A DNA stretch of 64,000 nucleotides from Cardinalis cardinalis. Its lineage: Eukaryota > Chordata > Aves > Passeriformes > Cardinalidae. The position numbers and the translations under genes are program-made. Each line of letters opens with the position of its first letter. Within the stretch, counting starts at the first letter, position 1. Location of the stretch: positions 5,602,095 to 5,666,094 of the forward strand of contig JACDOX010000040.1 in assembly GCA_014549065.1 (NCBI GenBank), read 5' to 3'. Under the pieces are notes generated by a model. It saw only the letters and a program-made list of their open reading frames with translations, did not search any database and was not told where the DNA came from. Of the stretch, positions 51,701-64,000 are shown in pieces.

Positions 51701-53807
51701 CATTGTGCAGAATTACATTGCAGCAAAATGTAGCATAAGAAGTTATAGTTACATTACTAAACACAGTTCCAAGCCAGATGCAAAAGAGGAAAAAATCACA
51801 GAAAAAACATAGGGATTATATTTTTCATATTTAAAGTGGAAAAACACCTAGTTATGATAGAGAGCCATATCACAATGTATAGCCTTGAGACTTAAGTTAC
51901 AGGAGGTTCTACATATTCTTCTNTTCGGTGTTGGATGCAGCATTAAATCAAACTTTGATCAGTATTTTATTTTTAAAGTGATTATAAAATTTTAATTGTT
52001 CAGTGACCTAAATGATGACAAACAATGAATGTAAAAATTAATCAAAAAATAATAATTATTTGAATGTTTGATCTCAGTTTTAGGTTTAAGATTCTTGAAA
52101 ATATAACTGCAGGTGGATGGTATCATTGCTTGATCTGAAGGCTACTAAATTAGGATTTTCCCAATTATCTATCTCAGCATTAGCTGTGAGGAAAACCGAG
52201 TCTGAGTCTGGTTTATGTAAAAATAAGAAACCTTCCTCATGCATCTTAAAAATGTTGAATATTTATTATAGCTGCCATAGAATACTCTCTAGAAGACAGT
52301 CAGGGCCAGTATCAAAGAACATGCAGCTTTGTATCAAGTACACTGCTGAACTAATTTTAAATTCACTGTATTTGTTACACTATAGTAAGTGTGCTGATGT
52401 CTTTCCATAGCTTTATTCTTGTCACCAAGTAGCTATGTGAGAATGCAGGAACAAAGTACATTAAAGTGGTTTCTAAAACAAAGAATCAAAGTGGAATGGA
52501 ATGCAAAATGACATTTGCTTTTACTGTAAACAATCTTCATTCTACTTCTGCATTAATCGGCAACATAGTGCAACCAAGAAAATCTTAGAGAGCAGGTTCT
52601 TAGAGAAATGATTGTCATGGGATGGGTTTCTGAGCTTTACTAAAATATCATTTAGCTCTATACACTTCTCTTAATGGTGATTCAATTTTGCTTTGTTGGA
52701 AACAAATCTCAATTATGAAGCTTATACAGTACTTGTGTAGCTCTTAGAAAACCTCTGTGTAACAAGAACAATCAAAGACCTACTCTATAAGAGGAGAAAG
52801 AGGATAAAACAGAAAACAAAAATCTGTCATAAATTGGATGCATACAGAATAAATGGTGATAAAGCTGAATCCTTTATTCTTACNGTTAGAACTGAGACAA
52901 AATGCAATTTCATCCAACTGCATAAAATCATTGGTGCTGTATCAAGTAAATTGCTACCAACATAAATTGCTGAAGAGAGCATCATTATTCAGTTAAAAAT
53001 GTACAATATAACTTTTTAAAACTGATGAGCAGTGACTGTGCTTTCTTATCCTGTTTTATATACTAAAGCCATAAAAAGGAATTAATGTCTTATATTTAAG
53101 AACACAGTAAAACTAATTAGTGAATATAATGTTTTTTTCTGATATGTTACTATGCAGTAGTAATTCAGTGAAATAGGATATTAGTGTATCCTCTGCCCTC
53201 CATTCCCATCTTTTTCTGGCTACATGTACAGTAAAATCATAGGAAATGTATGTTTTACATGGGGAGATAAGTTGATGAGTTGCCTAGCAACAGCATCTGT
53301 GTCATTTTCCCTTCAGTATGTAGTATGTATTTGTGTCTAGAATGCTATTTATCTTCATTAGACCTAAGCAATTTAGGTTGTCCAATCTCCGGTGACCATT
53401 AGGTATCTGATAACCATATATTTTGGGGTCAATCAGATGCACTTACAAGCAAAGTAGAAGCAGCATAAATCCTCTATCCTGAATTTGCAAATTGTGGCAT
53501 CATTAACATTAGAGTATTCCCTCCCACTTCATTGGTCCCTATTCTTATTGGTATCCATTTAGTAAGCTGTGAGAACAGAAAGTGAAGACNAAGACTTTAT
53601 TATCAATTTTCAATATAACAGTCACATTGTCCTGACTGTGGCTGTCATCATAGTAGCCTCTCTTGCATTTCAGAAAAAATTCTTAAGATCCTTTTTTTCA
53701 TTGTATCACCCAGTAAATCTGACAAAATCATTAAAGTCACTAAATGCAGTTCTGGATCTCTATGTACACAATTTCACTTATTTGAAAAAGAAGCCAATTA
53801 ACAATAT
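51701..53807. other. AT-rich non-coding DNA, no gene seen
   Basis: No gene, RNA gene or mobile element recognised. The 97-codon open frame at 52117-52410 has no motif. Confidence 0.55.
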
Positions 53808-54013
53808 AAAAACCCCACAACTTTCCCCTCACCCCCCATAAAAAACTCAAACCAAACAGCCACACACCAAAACACCTGAAGACTTAATAAAATCCATAAA
53901 AAAACCCCAAAACCCTATACATATCTCTATATGTCTATATTGAAACATATGTACATATACCAAGATGTCTATGGATATGTATACATACACATACATATCT
54001 GCATATATGCATA
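53808..54013. repeat. Low-complexity block, A/C-rich then (TACATA)-like
   Basis: 53808-53914 is a run of A and C with CCCC clusters (for example CCCCTCACCCCCC). It passes directly into 53915-54013, an imperfect purine-pyrimidine repeat of TACATA, TATGTA and CATATA units. No coding content. The second half may be polymorphic in length. Confidence 0.8.
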
Positions 54014-54342
54014 AAGCTCATTGACATTTCTACCTCAAAACTGTGCTGCAGCTGCAGTACAGGTATTAGCAACTATGCCACAGTCATCTTAAAACAATTT
54101 ATTCCTCTCCAGAAAAAACTCCAAACCTTTGATAAGGTTTCTGAGGCGATGTGGAGTACAGTAACTCTCATATTTATAAGATTTAATAAAATCCTTACAT
54201 GAATGCTTATATTTTGAGGTTTTTCTTATGCTTTCACCACTTATATCTATCTACCTTACAAAACCTCAGTGCATCAGATTCTTAAGAAGCAGTGCTTCTA
54301 ACTAGGAATTATATCAAAGGATATAGAGAAATATTAAGACTT

Positions 54343-54391
54343 AGATCTTCTTGGATGGGGAGGGAAAAAGATCTTCTTGGATGGGGAGGGA
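54343..54391. repeat. Tandem microduplication, period 26
   Basis: A 23-bp block beginning AGATCTTCTTGGATGGGG is present at 54343-54365 and again, unchanged, at 54369-54391, with three A between. A recent slippage or template-switch product. Confidence 0.85.
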
Positions 54392-54676
54392 TGGGGTTTA
54401 TTCTAATTTAACCTGACCCTTTTATCCCTATTGAATATAATTCTGACAAAAGAGAAAATCTGAATAGAAATTTCAATGCTAACTATTCAAATTCTACTGG
54501 TATATGTGTGAAAATTAGTTATTTTTCCTTATCTCTTCAAAGTGTTATGTGAAGTGTCACAACAGGTGAAATGGAAACTGTAAGTTGTGTTCTTTGAAAT
54601 AACCTCATCTTGCATATAAATATTTTGCTTATTGAACTTATTAAACAACATGGCTGTGTGTTATATAAACATGCAT

Positions 54677-54697
54677 ACACACACACACACACACACA
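54677..54697. repeat. (AC)n microsatellite
   Basis: About ten perfect AC dinucleotides. Short uninterrupted dinucleotide runs like this are often length-variable between individuals. Confidence 0.95.
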
Positions 54698-57395
54698 GAG
54701 ATATATTTAAATTAATCTCATATTTAAGCAAATGGAAATTTAATGATATGATTTCCTTTATTCTAGTGATTCATATTTTCTGTCATGACTACCAAGAATC
54801 ATTATGCTGATGTGGTAATACAACACTCAGACCAAATGCTGAACTTTTATTATTACCCAGTTGATATTTTAGACAAGCAATTGATGGATTTTATTAACAA
54901 TGCCAGGATTGTGGAAGGATTAGCCAAATGGATTTTTACTGCATCTTTCATTGCTGTGATTGTTTTTTCATAGAGTATTTGGAAATAAAGATCTGAGTGT
55001 TCTTCCAAATCCTAAAAATTAAAACTTTAAAAAAAACCCAACAACCCAACAAACAAAGAGAAGCTAATCAGATTACACAGTAACTGTTGTTCTTAAGAAG
55101 ATTATGACTCAAACTCGTGATTGAATATGCAAATAGAATATGGAATTTTGGTTCTATAACTTTGTATTTTCCTGAATATTAAGAGACCNTTCCTTGACAT
55201 TAAAATTGATAGTCTTTAGAAGTTCCTTGGTATTGACCTGTGACAGGGCAAGGAAAGCTTTAACAAATACACGTTTNGTAGTATGAAAATGTCAAATCTC
55301 AGTTTTGCATTACTATGACTTCTGACTTTGATTTGAAAGCATATTCAATTTTCAAAGCAGAGAGAGATTTACAGTTTTCATTTGGTAATGGAATTATAGA
55401 AAATTTAAAGAGGTATATAAAACAATCTATACTATTTATAATAAACAGTGCACAACACAATTTAGAAAGCTAGAGTAGCTGATCAAGTAATGGCTGGCAT
55501 AATTTTAGTAGGGAAATAAGTAATATTAACAAAACAGCACATTAATTTTGTCTTGATGTCTCTAGTTCACAATTTTGTCAAAATTTTAGGCAATAACTGT
55601 GAATCATATCTATGATTATTGACTGCAGTACTGCTGAATATATGACTTGAGTAACATGTTTTATTGATAAGAATATTTAATTGTGCATGCTCAGGAATAT
55701 TTGTGCACATAAGAGTGATCAGAGTGTTTCCTTAGTTTTANTCCTTTGCCTCAAAAAATAATAAATGAAAACCAATTTTTTTCTTAAACTCTATGTTTGT
55801 TTTTTTTTTCCTTAAGCTCCAATTTTATAGAAACATTTGTGTTCTCAACCATGTGTGACTATGACATCTGATCCATGAGACACTGAGTGCAATATCCTTT
55901 ACTGTAGGGACATATCTAGCAACATCTTAAATGCTTGCCTGGTCTGATATCCATAGGTTATTACTGATAAAATAAAAAACTCCTCTGGATGTCATAGTCC
56001 AGCTCAACATGAATATCTGCAATAATTTAAGGTCCTTAAAACAGTATTGAAAATATTATGTTTGACTCTGTCAATTTTTTGTTAAAAATGTTTTATAATC
56101 TTTTTGNGTTCATAAAATTTTAATGTTAATGAGGAAAATATTATTTATAACATTTTTTCAGCTAAGGAATTTGAGAAGAAAACCTCTAAAACTACAATTA
56201 GCTGCAGGATTTAGGATTATTTCTGACTTTCACTCCACGTGAGCTAAGTGAATATAGGTTGGCTGCCATTCTTACTCTGCAACAAGTAAGCTGTACCCAT
56301 GGTATCCTACTTTTTTATATGTGGGGTGCCATAGAAAGAGAATTTCAGTATGCTATCCAGATGGATGTTGTGTTTGATTAAAAGAGGTCTGATGGGATGA
56401 ATAAAACCAAGATTGGAAGAAATAACAGAAAGGATCCAGATGTATAAATATCCTTTCCTTCTCCCAGACCTAGAAATGAGTGAACATGGTTAGCTGAACT
56501 ATCATTCTTATGTAGCTGTTGATGCTAAAAAGAAGTTAAACAAAGCAAGCCCTGGAGCTCTTCCTAAGCAAAGATATGAAACTGGGGCATGTCAACAAGA
56601 GAAATCATTCTACAATAACTTAAGATATGAATTTCAGAATGCCTTACTCAGGGACACTTTGCAATTCCTAATACAAAATTACTTTCATGTTAGCTATACT
56701 GTTACCTCCTTATACAAACAGTGTTTCAGTGATTTTACTTTTTTTTTTACTATCGTTCATCGTGTTGCTTCTATAGTGTTCTAGCATAAAGACACTTTAG
56801 GTTTCTTTTCTTTCAAACAGAGTAATTAAAAGCATTGTTTCAAGACTGATTTGTCAAATCAATGAGGGAAATGGCTTTCCTGAAAAATCTGTGCAGTAAA
56901 AAAGACAGCATTAACAAAACAGACAGTAGTCTACTGAAAGATAACTAAATCAAAATACCTCTTCTGCAAAGTGTATTTTGTTGCATTAATTTGTGGATTA
57001 CATGTGGTATTCTCTAAACATCTTTTCTGTCGGAAAGAAAAAAATGAAGGGTAAGGTGATTTGACAAAGTATTAGATAAAAATATTCCAAAAAGTGAAGG
57101 AAATTTCAAGCAGAAGTCTGGGATTCAGAAAGGCGACACAGTCTGGATGAGATAAGGTAAAGAAGGGGTTCATTAAGTGAGCCTATGGTTGACACATGTG
57201 AAGGGAAAAAGGCACAAAGGAACTCTCAGCAGAAAACTGAAATTGTTAAGTCTGATCCTTAGGCATCCAGAAGGAAATAGCTTGTTANTGGGATATAAGA
57301 AAGTATTTATAGAAATAGAGAAAAACGGCGCTTTCTTTGTTTTTCAAGTAAGTTAGCCAATGATAAACGTCAGTGTTTGCATAATAGATTGAAAG
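54698..57395. other. AT-rich non-coding DNA, no gene seen
   Basis: No gene or transposon recognised. Several A-rich and T-rich tracts (for example near 55030 and 55801) are low-complexity only. Confidence 0.55.
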
Positions 57396-57420
57396 CCCAA
57401 CAGACTATATGTCTGTTGGG
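57396..57420. repeat. Inverted repeat, 10-bp GC-containing arms
   Basis: CCCAACAGAC and its exact complement GTCTGTTGGG flank TATAT. The stem is short but has six G/C pairs out of ten in an AT-rich setting. It could fold as a hairpin if transcribed. There is no T run after it and no known element, so I assign no function. Confidence 0.8.
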
Positions 57421-58323
57421 TATGAGTACTGAGAAAGCAATAATGAACTGTGGAGAGGTAGTAAAAGGGGAACAATAACTGGGTGGATGGTCATGGAGTC
57501 ATTAGTTGTTCATGAAGAGACAGAAGCAACTGTCTCCTCTGCTGAACAAAAAATTATTTTCTTTCTGTGGTTTTGTGTTGAGCATTTCTGTAATAGGTGG
57601 AAGTCAAAAGGGCNGATGGGTAATCTGGAATTCAGTAAAAAGGGCTGTAGAATAGTTATAGGTGAAAGCATCTGCTTCATTGAGGTTGTCTGATAATCAC
57701 GGGCTTTTTCAATGCAAAAGGGAGTAATAAGTAAATAGGGCAGTGTTAAATGAGAACACAGGGAGACATAAACATATTAGACAGCAGGGGATAACAGAAG
57801 TAATGGCAGAGTCCAAAAGTCCACAGTTAGTTAGCGGTAGATCTTNACAAAATCTCAGGCAGAGCTTTAGNGAAGGCCATGTGGTTTTTAACCCTCACAA
57901 TCTAGGCCTGTTTAAACCTGGGGCCTGCCAGCTCTGTGCCTCTGAGTGTCTGGTCACCTGACTTTTTCTATCACTTGCCATCTCCCACCCTGAGAATTGT
58001 TTTCAATAATTGGAAGACTTTCCAAAGTTGTTGCTCTGTGTTATTNCTCTAAGATATATGCAATAATTCTACGCCATATTGTAATAATGACCTACACTGA
58101 GTTTTTTAGAAGTGATTGAATAATAAATCTCTCAGGAGGCTAGAAGTATGCAAACTTTAGCCTTATGCTTGACAGTTCTCTTGATGCAATTGTTAATGAA
58201 TCAATAAGGCACAGTCTCATGTGTCTTAAATCCAATTAAAATGTTGGAACTATGTGAGATGAAGCTGATGTCTAGATAGATAATTATATTTAATCATCTG
58301 TGTCTACNTGCATAAATACATCC
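57421..58323. other. Unassigned sequence, slightly purine-rich
   Basis: Two open frames (57487-57693 and 57743-57961) contain ambiguous bases and no motif. Composition is less AT-rich than the neighbours, especially at 57880-57960. This may be an old repeat or a conserved non-coding patch, but I do not recognise it. Confidence 0.4.
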
Positions 58324-58785
58324 ACATCATTCTAGTTGGTTGTGTGAGATGTGGTATTTTCTCTTCATGTCCAGTAAGCTTTGAGATTTAAGAATTTCTT
58401 CCATTCCATCTGGGATTTGAATGCAGAATACAAAAAGCTTCTTGTGCAGAAATAAAATGAACAAAATGCGTCTGTATGTAATGTAGAACATTAAAGGTTC
58501 ATAAGAAGATGTGCCAGTGATGTACAGAAATACAGCCATCATCTCTGAATTATCTGCACATATTTTTGTTAATACCTGTAATTCTTGTTTAGATAATTTT
58601 TGAGGATTTTGAAAAATTGTCTGTAATAAAGACAAATCTGTATATTCCATCAGCTTGGCTGAAACCCTACAAGTATCTTGGACTGGGATTGAATGTTCAT
58701 AAATCTTTTCTGTATACACTAATTTTGCAGAATAAATTTGATGAGTGGGAAAAGATTTTTGATGTTTCTGAAAAGTGCAGGCAAC
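58324..58785 (-). other. Long unassigned open frame (about 150 codons)
   Basis: This is the longest stop-free frame in the window outside repeats. On the minus strand it runs from just inside a TGA at 58786-58788 down to about 58327. The first ATG-type Met lies well inside the frame, and the longest listed start is a GTG at 58717-58719. The product would include LSLLQTIFQNPQKLSKQELQ and KICADNSEMMAVFLYITGTS, then a hydrophobic stretch (ILFILFLHKKLFVFCI) that could be a membrane segment. I recognise no family. In AT-rich DNA of this length one such frame can arise by chance, so this is not called a gene. It could be a pseudogene fragment. Confidence 0.2.
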
Positions 58786-61700
58786 TCAATATGAAAATGT
58801 TAAATTTTCTCAATTTTCAGGAGTATAAAGGAAGCTATATTCTATTTTAGGTTTCAAAAGTTCNACATTAGGGAACTGTGTACTCTGTTAGAAAGCAGAT
58901 GTTCTTTGTAGGCAGGCAATAATCTTGCTCTGTGAAGAGAAGTAGCCTCCTTTGCAAAACAGTTTGAAGACCAAATACTCTATCCTCGCTCTGTTGACTA
59001 ATGAGAGTCTAGGTACCTAATATTCCCACAGGATATGCCTGGAGTTAATTAATGAGAAACATTAAGCACAAGAGTCTGTCTAAAGTGGTAGTTAACCCCA
59101 GGCTGAAAAGCAGGCATTTCCTTAGGCAAAAGTCATTCTCAAAAAAGTGAGTATCTCATAAAATTATTTCAAAGCACCTGTTCTGTAGTTGTTTTTCTTG
59201 AATTTCTGTGGCTAGTTCTGCTTCCATCTATCAATTTGCTGNCAGTTTTGGAGAAGAACAGAAAAATATTTTAGTTTTGTTTATTTATTTTTGATCTAGA
59301 TATAACTAATGTGCTTTAAATATTAAAATAAATTTAAAATGAAAAATAATTCCAAATATAAGGACAGATGTCTAGTTTATTAATAGAAAAAGTAAAATAC
59401 TTAGAATCAGAATGTNTATACTGTCTCTAAATAGATATATTTAAAGATGAACATTTTTTATTTAATTTACAATCTTTCTTGGTATCTACACAAGTATTAT
59501 TGACATTTTTCACTCCCCCTCCCTCATGCAACTGGCTAAAATTATTTGCCCAGTAGAATTTTTAAAATTACAATGGCCATTGGAAATCNGAACAGAAAAG
59601 ATAGTACTGCAAATAGACAGGTAAAATATATACTTGCATATGATCCCTCTATTAAAAAAAATCTCTACATTTTTCAGCTAGGCAATAAAGAAAATTTTTT
59701 TTTACATTCAGAAAAATAGTATTTTGGTTCAAATTTTACCATGGTATGGACAACTCTTTTTCTAACATATAAACTAGGAATATTGTTATTACTTAATTTG
59801 AGCAATAAAAAAAGAGTTTTTCAGGAAGCCATTAACTGAAATTACAATTATAAGACTTTCTAAAGGTTCTCAGAGATGCATCAGAAAACACAGAGCACTA
59901 CAATTGTTCCCTTCAGAACACCAAGATTTTGCAAACATTGTGTTCCAAGTAAAAATAGATTTTTACACCTATTGGTGGTGAAGTAAGACACCTGTGGATC
60001 CATCTTTGATCAATGTTACATTTTTAAATTACATTAAGTTTCTGTTAAACTTCACAACTAATAAAAGAGGGGATCATTAGAAATAATAAGGGATAATGGA
60101 GACAGTGATAAAAAGCCATGTTCTTCTTTCTGTTTCTGATTAGGAAATACATAACACTGTGCCTGATTCTGTTGTCTTCTAAAACTCATTTAGACAATCA
60201 CCTGTGTATTATTTCACATGTTGAAAACATTTTTCATTNCAAAATATTTTTCAAATGTACGTAAAGTGGAATGCTGATTATTGTGTAATCCAATTCTAAA
60301 AAGCCACAGTCTTTGTAACAAAATATAAAATATACTGTGTGAACCAAATATCTGCAGGTAACAAAGAAGGGCAAAATCCACACTCGAAGTGCAAAAAGTA
60401 GGTTTTTTCCACCACTACACTGGCAGAATGGGGACACATGCACTGCTAAGTTAACTGAAACTTAGCAGGGGTCAAAAGTGCAAGCACTCTGTCCAACCTC
60501 ACATTAAAAAAAAAGATCTGACACAAGCACAATCCTTCACAAGGCTGTGTTTTACAATCTCCAAACTTCTCATCTCTCTTCCTCCCTTCCAAGGAGGGCC
60601 AAGTCTATGGCAAAAATGCTTATAAGTCTCTANCAGCATCCTGTTATCTGATTCGAGAGACTTCCATTTATTTTCAGCAGACAGAAAACAACCCAAAGCA
60701 AACACGTATATGTGAAATTTTCCACACTGAGTATTTTTAGCTTCTCCCNGATGCAGGGTTGGTATTTCAGCACAAAAAATTCTAAAACCAACTTAATTTT
60801 CTTTCTTCTCACCAATTTTCCATTTTCAANCACTGTCTCCCCATATATACTTAACTATTGGGCAGAGGAGCAGAAGAGAAAGTTTTCAGAAAGAAACTGA
60901 AGTAAAGTAACCTCAAAAATTTAAATAGCCAATGGATGAATTTCCAAGATATGATTTCTCTGATGGAACTATGGGAATGACATTCAAAAAAGCCACACTG
61001 TCTTTATTATTTACGAGATTTCTCCTAATTTTTAATAAGAATGTATATATCTGCTTGTGGTCCTGTTTTCTTGAGGTCAGAAAATTTAATTTACTGTCAA
61101 GGAGTGGTATGTCTGTGCTTCCTTAGATAACTGCCTAATGTTTTTCAGGGAAAGGAAAGTGTCTCACATTCAGCTAACTACATATTTTTCTGAAATTATA
61201 TAAAGCATGCAGAAGTGGGCCTTTTTCATACTGAATCACTAAAAAACCCCCTGTCTGTAGTTCTATAAGTGCTAGGTTTATAGATCTGTGGTTCTGTTTT
61301 TTTAANAAAAAGACCTGTCATTTTTTAAAATTACTATCCTGGTAGATGTCTTGCTCTGTTAACAGAAAGTGAAAAGAAAAGGTAGGGAAAGAGAAACAGT
61401 AATTTTTCTTCATATGTATGCTACTCATAATGCAAATTCATAAATAAATATGCTGCTGACATTAAACTGAATAGTAGGAAAAGAATAGGAAGAACAGGAA
61501 ATATATCTCATTGTGTGGCTAAGATAGATTTTTTAAAGTTACTGCATTTTTTTGTCTCAATTTTGCAACTTTCCTATCTGGTTAATCACTTATTTCTTCT
61601 TTAATATATTTGAGACCATTTATGTCCCTTTGCATTCATCTCATTCTGAACTTAAATGATCTAGTTNTATGGTATCTGATAAGACATTAAGGTCTCCAGA

Positions 61701-62456
61701 TTTTGAATATTCTTTGTGCTCTCCAAGTTGCATGAGTTTGAGCCAGTNTCTGTTGCTACTACTTGACTACAGCATGGAATCTCCATGCTCTTAGAAGATG
61801 ATCACAGTCCACAGTTTCTCTAGGGACAGCCCCATAACAGAAATGCAGGTAAAAGTTATGTTGATGAGGATATTTGTCTAGCACTTGTTCTAGTTTTCCC
61901 TGCATTTATATTTGACAGAAGATCAATCTTCATTAGCATTTTGGTTTGGAGCAGCAATGCAATTCTGAAACAACCCTTCTGAACTTCCTCATTTATTGTG
62001 TTGGGTTGTGACTGCCAAGTCAAAGCAAGATTACTTTCAGAGTAAAATTAACTGGAAAACCCATTCCAGCAGAACACTGNTTTTTCATGTAGTGCAGACA
62101 GGAGCATCTGAAATACTGGGATTCTGCAGCTTACATCAGTGCTTACAAAGCACTCATACAAAAATAAATCTTTCAAACCACTGAGAAACATCATAATATT
62201 TTAAATGCTCTATATGAAGCCAAAACTAATTTTTCAGTCACCAGCCTTCTGATTTTACAGCCCATTCCTCTGCTGTCCACAGTTTATTCCTTGTCTTGGT
62301 GTAATTTCCTGTCCTTGCCTTTTCTTTGGCTACTGTATCTTGTTACTGCATTCCTTTAGGGTTCTTGTTTTTTGTATTCTTTTTCCTTACTTCTTTCTTT
62401 GCCAGCTTCTCTCTGTTGGGCTTACCAAAGATTCAAGTGTAGTTTTTCCTGTAGTT
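58786..62456. other. AT-rich non-coding DNA, no gene seen
   Basis: No gene, RNA gene or mobile element recognised. There is a purine-rich patch at about 61361-61400 and a pyrimidine-rich stretch at about 62330-62420. All open frames are under 80 codons. Confidence 0.55.
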
Positions 62457-62496
62457 GTGAGAAAGTGTTTCATATGTGAGAAAAAGTGTCTCATAT
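62457..62496. repeat. Tandem microduplication, period about 20
   Basis: GTGAGAAAGTGTTTCATAT (62457-62475) is followed directly by GTGAGAAAAAGTGTCTCATAT (62476-62496). The copies differ by a 2-base A insertion and one substitution. The duplication sits just before the GC-rich islet. Confidence 0.8.
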
Positions 62497-62504
62497 GAGT
62501 CCAG

Positions 62505-62790
62505 CCTGTGGGCTGATGNCCTGACCCAGCTCCAGCCTGAGTTCATCATTTGGAGAAAATTAAGCTACTACAGGGTTTTGTGAGACACTGGTTCCCCTCA
62601 CCAGGTAAGATCCTCACCCTCTCTATGGAGCTGCCCCAGTGCCTGTGGGATGCCCTGCTCCTGGCTGGGGAAGCCAGGGTGCCAGAACCTGCCCTACTGC
62701 CTGCCACGTGTTCCCTCCTCTTCCCACAGCCCAGAAAGAGCTGCTGGCCTTGTGGAACTTCAGCATGGATCGCACTTAGTCCAGATGGTC
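62505..62790 (+). other. GC-rich islet with splice-like sites, possible exon pair
   Basis: This is the most GC-rich block in the window outside CR1. It contains a strong donor, CCAG/GTAAGA (GT at 62605-62606), and 125 bp later a strong acceptor, a C/T-rich tract ending TTCCCACAG (AG at 62728-62729). An open frame from 62541 to 62604 would join across this gap to 62730, giving ...HWFPSP then AQKELLALWNFSMDRT and a TAG at 62777-62779. An AATAAA lies at 63064-63069. The upstream side has an in-frame TGA at 62538, so a further acceptor (for example AG at 62572-62573) would be needed. I recognise no protein family. Alternatives are a non-coding RNA, an old unrecognised repeat or coincidence. Confidence 0.25.
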
Positions 62791-64000
62791 AAATTAACTA
62801 TCATGCCATGTACACANTTTAGCTGTAGGGTCTTCATTGCCTTGACCTGCTAATTCACTTGTAATCACCCACTACTTGTGAAAACAGACACAGTACCAGA
62901 ATTGTGTTTTAAACCTTTAGGGAGACCCTATNTAACCTCTATTTTGCATAATATTAAATAAGATCACTGCATAATCATGTATGTTGGAGTGTGTTAATAT
63001 GAGTTACAACCTCCTGTGAGGTCACTGATATTAATGAAACACCGGGGAGTTATTGATGGCTTTAATAAATTCTTATTATTTAAAATAGTCAAGAAAATAT
63101 ATTTTTTAGTTATTTGATTGTTAGAGCATTGCATCCAAGAAAAGGATGCATTTTCTTACAGATAGTTCAAGAAAGAACTGTAATAAGTATAGTTATCCTG
63201 ATCACCCACTTTGAGATCTTCAGAAGTAATTTCTCTTGTCATTTTAAGACTATCATGTTTCTTGTAATTTGATTAGACTGACTAGACCAATCTATCTTTG
63301 AACGATGATTTTTGTAAAAATGACAGTCCATTGTTCTGCTTTACGTCTTTCAAATTTTAACAATGAGATCAGGGGAGGAAGGCCTATATTTCTTCAACTT
63401 TCCTGTGTGAGAAATGCTACTCTTTANTCATTCTTCTCAAACTTTCATTCAGATGTGTAAGAATAAAAAAGTGATGTGACAACAAGCTGACTTTACAATT
63501 TTATCTGAAGACAAAATATATTTCTCATCATATAACAGCAGAATATAGTGCCTGGGAGAGAGTAAAAGTTATGCATTTTACCTCTTTGCTGCTTTTTGTT
63601 ATGATTTCTTGAAATATCTTCATTTATTTTTTGAACCTTGAAATTGAGATGTTTTAAATTTATGTTAGAATTCACATAAGTGAGAAATCTAGTTATGTTT
63701 CTTCATATCCTCAAGACCTCTTTCTCAACTCTTTCAGCACTATCAAGAATTTACAAGATACAATGGCATGAAAGATATAGAACAGTAATATTTCTTAATG
63801 TGCACAAATTTGTGCTGTTGTTCTTGTTCCCTGTAACACATCATCATTAAGCTTAAATTTCATCTTTTATCACAACCTTCTAGTATGCTTTTTGATAAGA
63901 TTCAGACCTTTGAAACTGAAATATCAGCAGCTCTTTAATTGATATTAAGAAAAGTTTCACATCCTCTTGCAGATGGATACTTCATGTATCATAACAAGAA
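62791..64000. other. AT-rich non-coding DNA, no gene seen
   Basis: Nothing recognised apart from the AATAAA at 63064-63069 noted with the preceding islet. Open frames are about 60 codons and unremarkable. Confidence 0.55.

Noticed and set aside
63802..63815. 14-bp palindrome GCACAAATTTGTGC
   Set aside because: Several palindromes of this length are expected by chance.
1..64000. CRISPR arrays, rRNA, tRNA, bacterial operons or endogenous retrovirus genes
   Set aside because: No regularly spaced repeats, no tRNA box pairs, no rRNA blocks, no ribosome-binding-site-led gene runs, and no recognisable retroviral motifs were seen on either strand.

Overview
The window looks like nuclear DNA from a bird, possibly a songbird. 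It is AT-rich and gene-poor, and its only recognisable dispersed repeats are CR1-type (chicken repeat 1) LINE fragments. These are 5'-truncated copies that show the avian CR1 3' tail, or, in one case, the CR1 ORF1 esterase-like region. Two minus-strand copies resemble, from memory, the CR1 type common in songbirds. I see no protein-coding gene, tRNA, rRNA, CRISPR array or operon-like structure that I can support. Nearly all open frames are short and fit chance in AT-rich DNA, or lie inside CR1 copies. The window is best read as intergenic DNA or the inside of a very long intron. The species and locus cannot be fixed from the sequence alone.

Layout. 1-6141: AT-rich unique DNA with small tandem duplications, a T/G-rich tract and a 24-bp perfect palindrome at 5865. 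6142-6297: CR1 3' end, plus strand. 6298-14010: no gene seen. 14011-14126: a 58-59 bp tandem duplication. 14745-15968: a nested pair, in which a minus-strand CR1 (15054-15683) splits a plus-strand CR1, with a likely 6-bp target duplication (CTGAAT). 18939-19060: CR1 tail, minus strand. 21776-22555: plus-strand CR1 with a decayed reverse-transcriptase C-terminus. 29211-29500: minus-strand CR1 unusually rich in ambiguous bases. 41064-41123 and 41612-41647: two near-perfect inverted repeats about 490 bp apart. 43812-43940: CR1 tail, minus strand. 46675-47215: CR1 ORF1 (SGNH/GDSL-esterase-like) relic, plus strand. 51616-51700: doubtful CR1 tail. 53808-54013 and 54677-54697: simple repeats. 58324-58785: a long unassigned open frame, minus strand. 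62505-62790: a GC-rich islet with canonical splice-like sites, the only place that looks even slightly like an exon pair.

The window is dotted with isolated single N bases. They are common in the first 7 kb and absent from about 7.0 to 9.4 kb, which suggests masked heterozygous or ambiguous positions rather than gaps. I found no convincing undescribed biological system. The most checkable oddities are the paired inverted repeats near 41 kb, the GC-rich spliced-looking islet near 62.6 kb, the nested CR1 pair and the ORF1-only CR1 relic.
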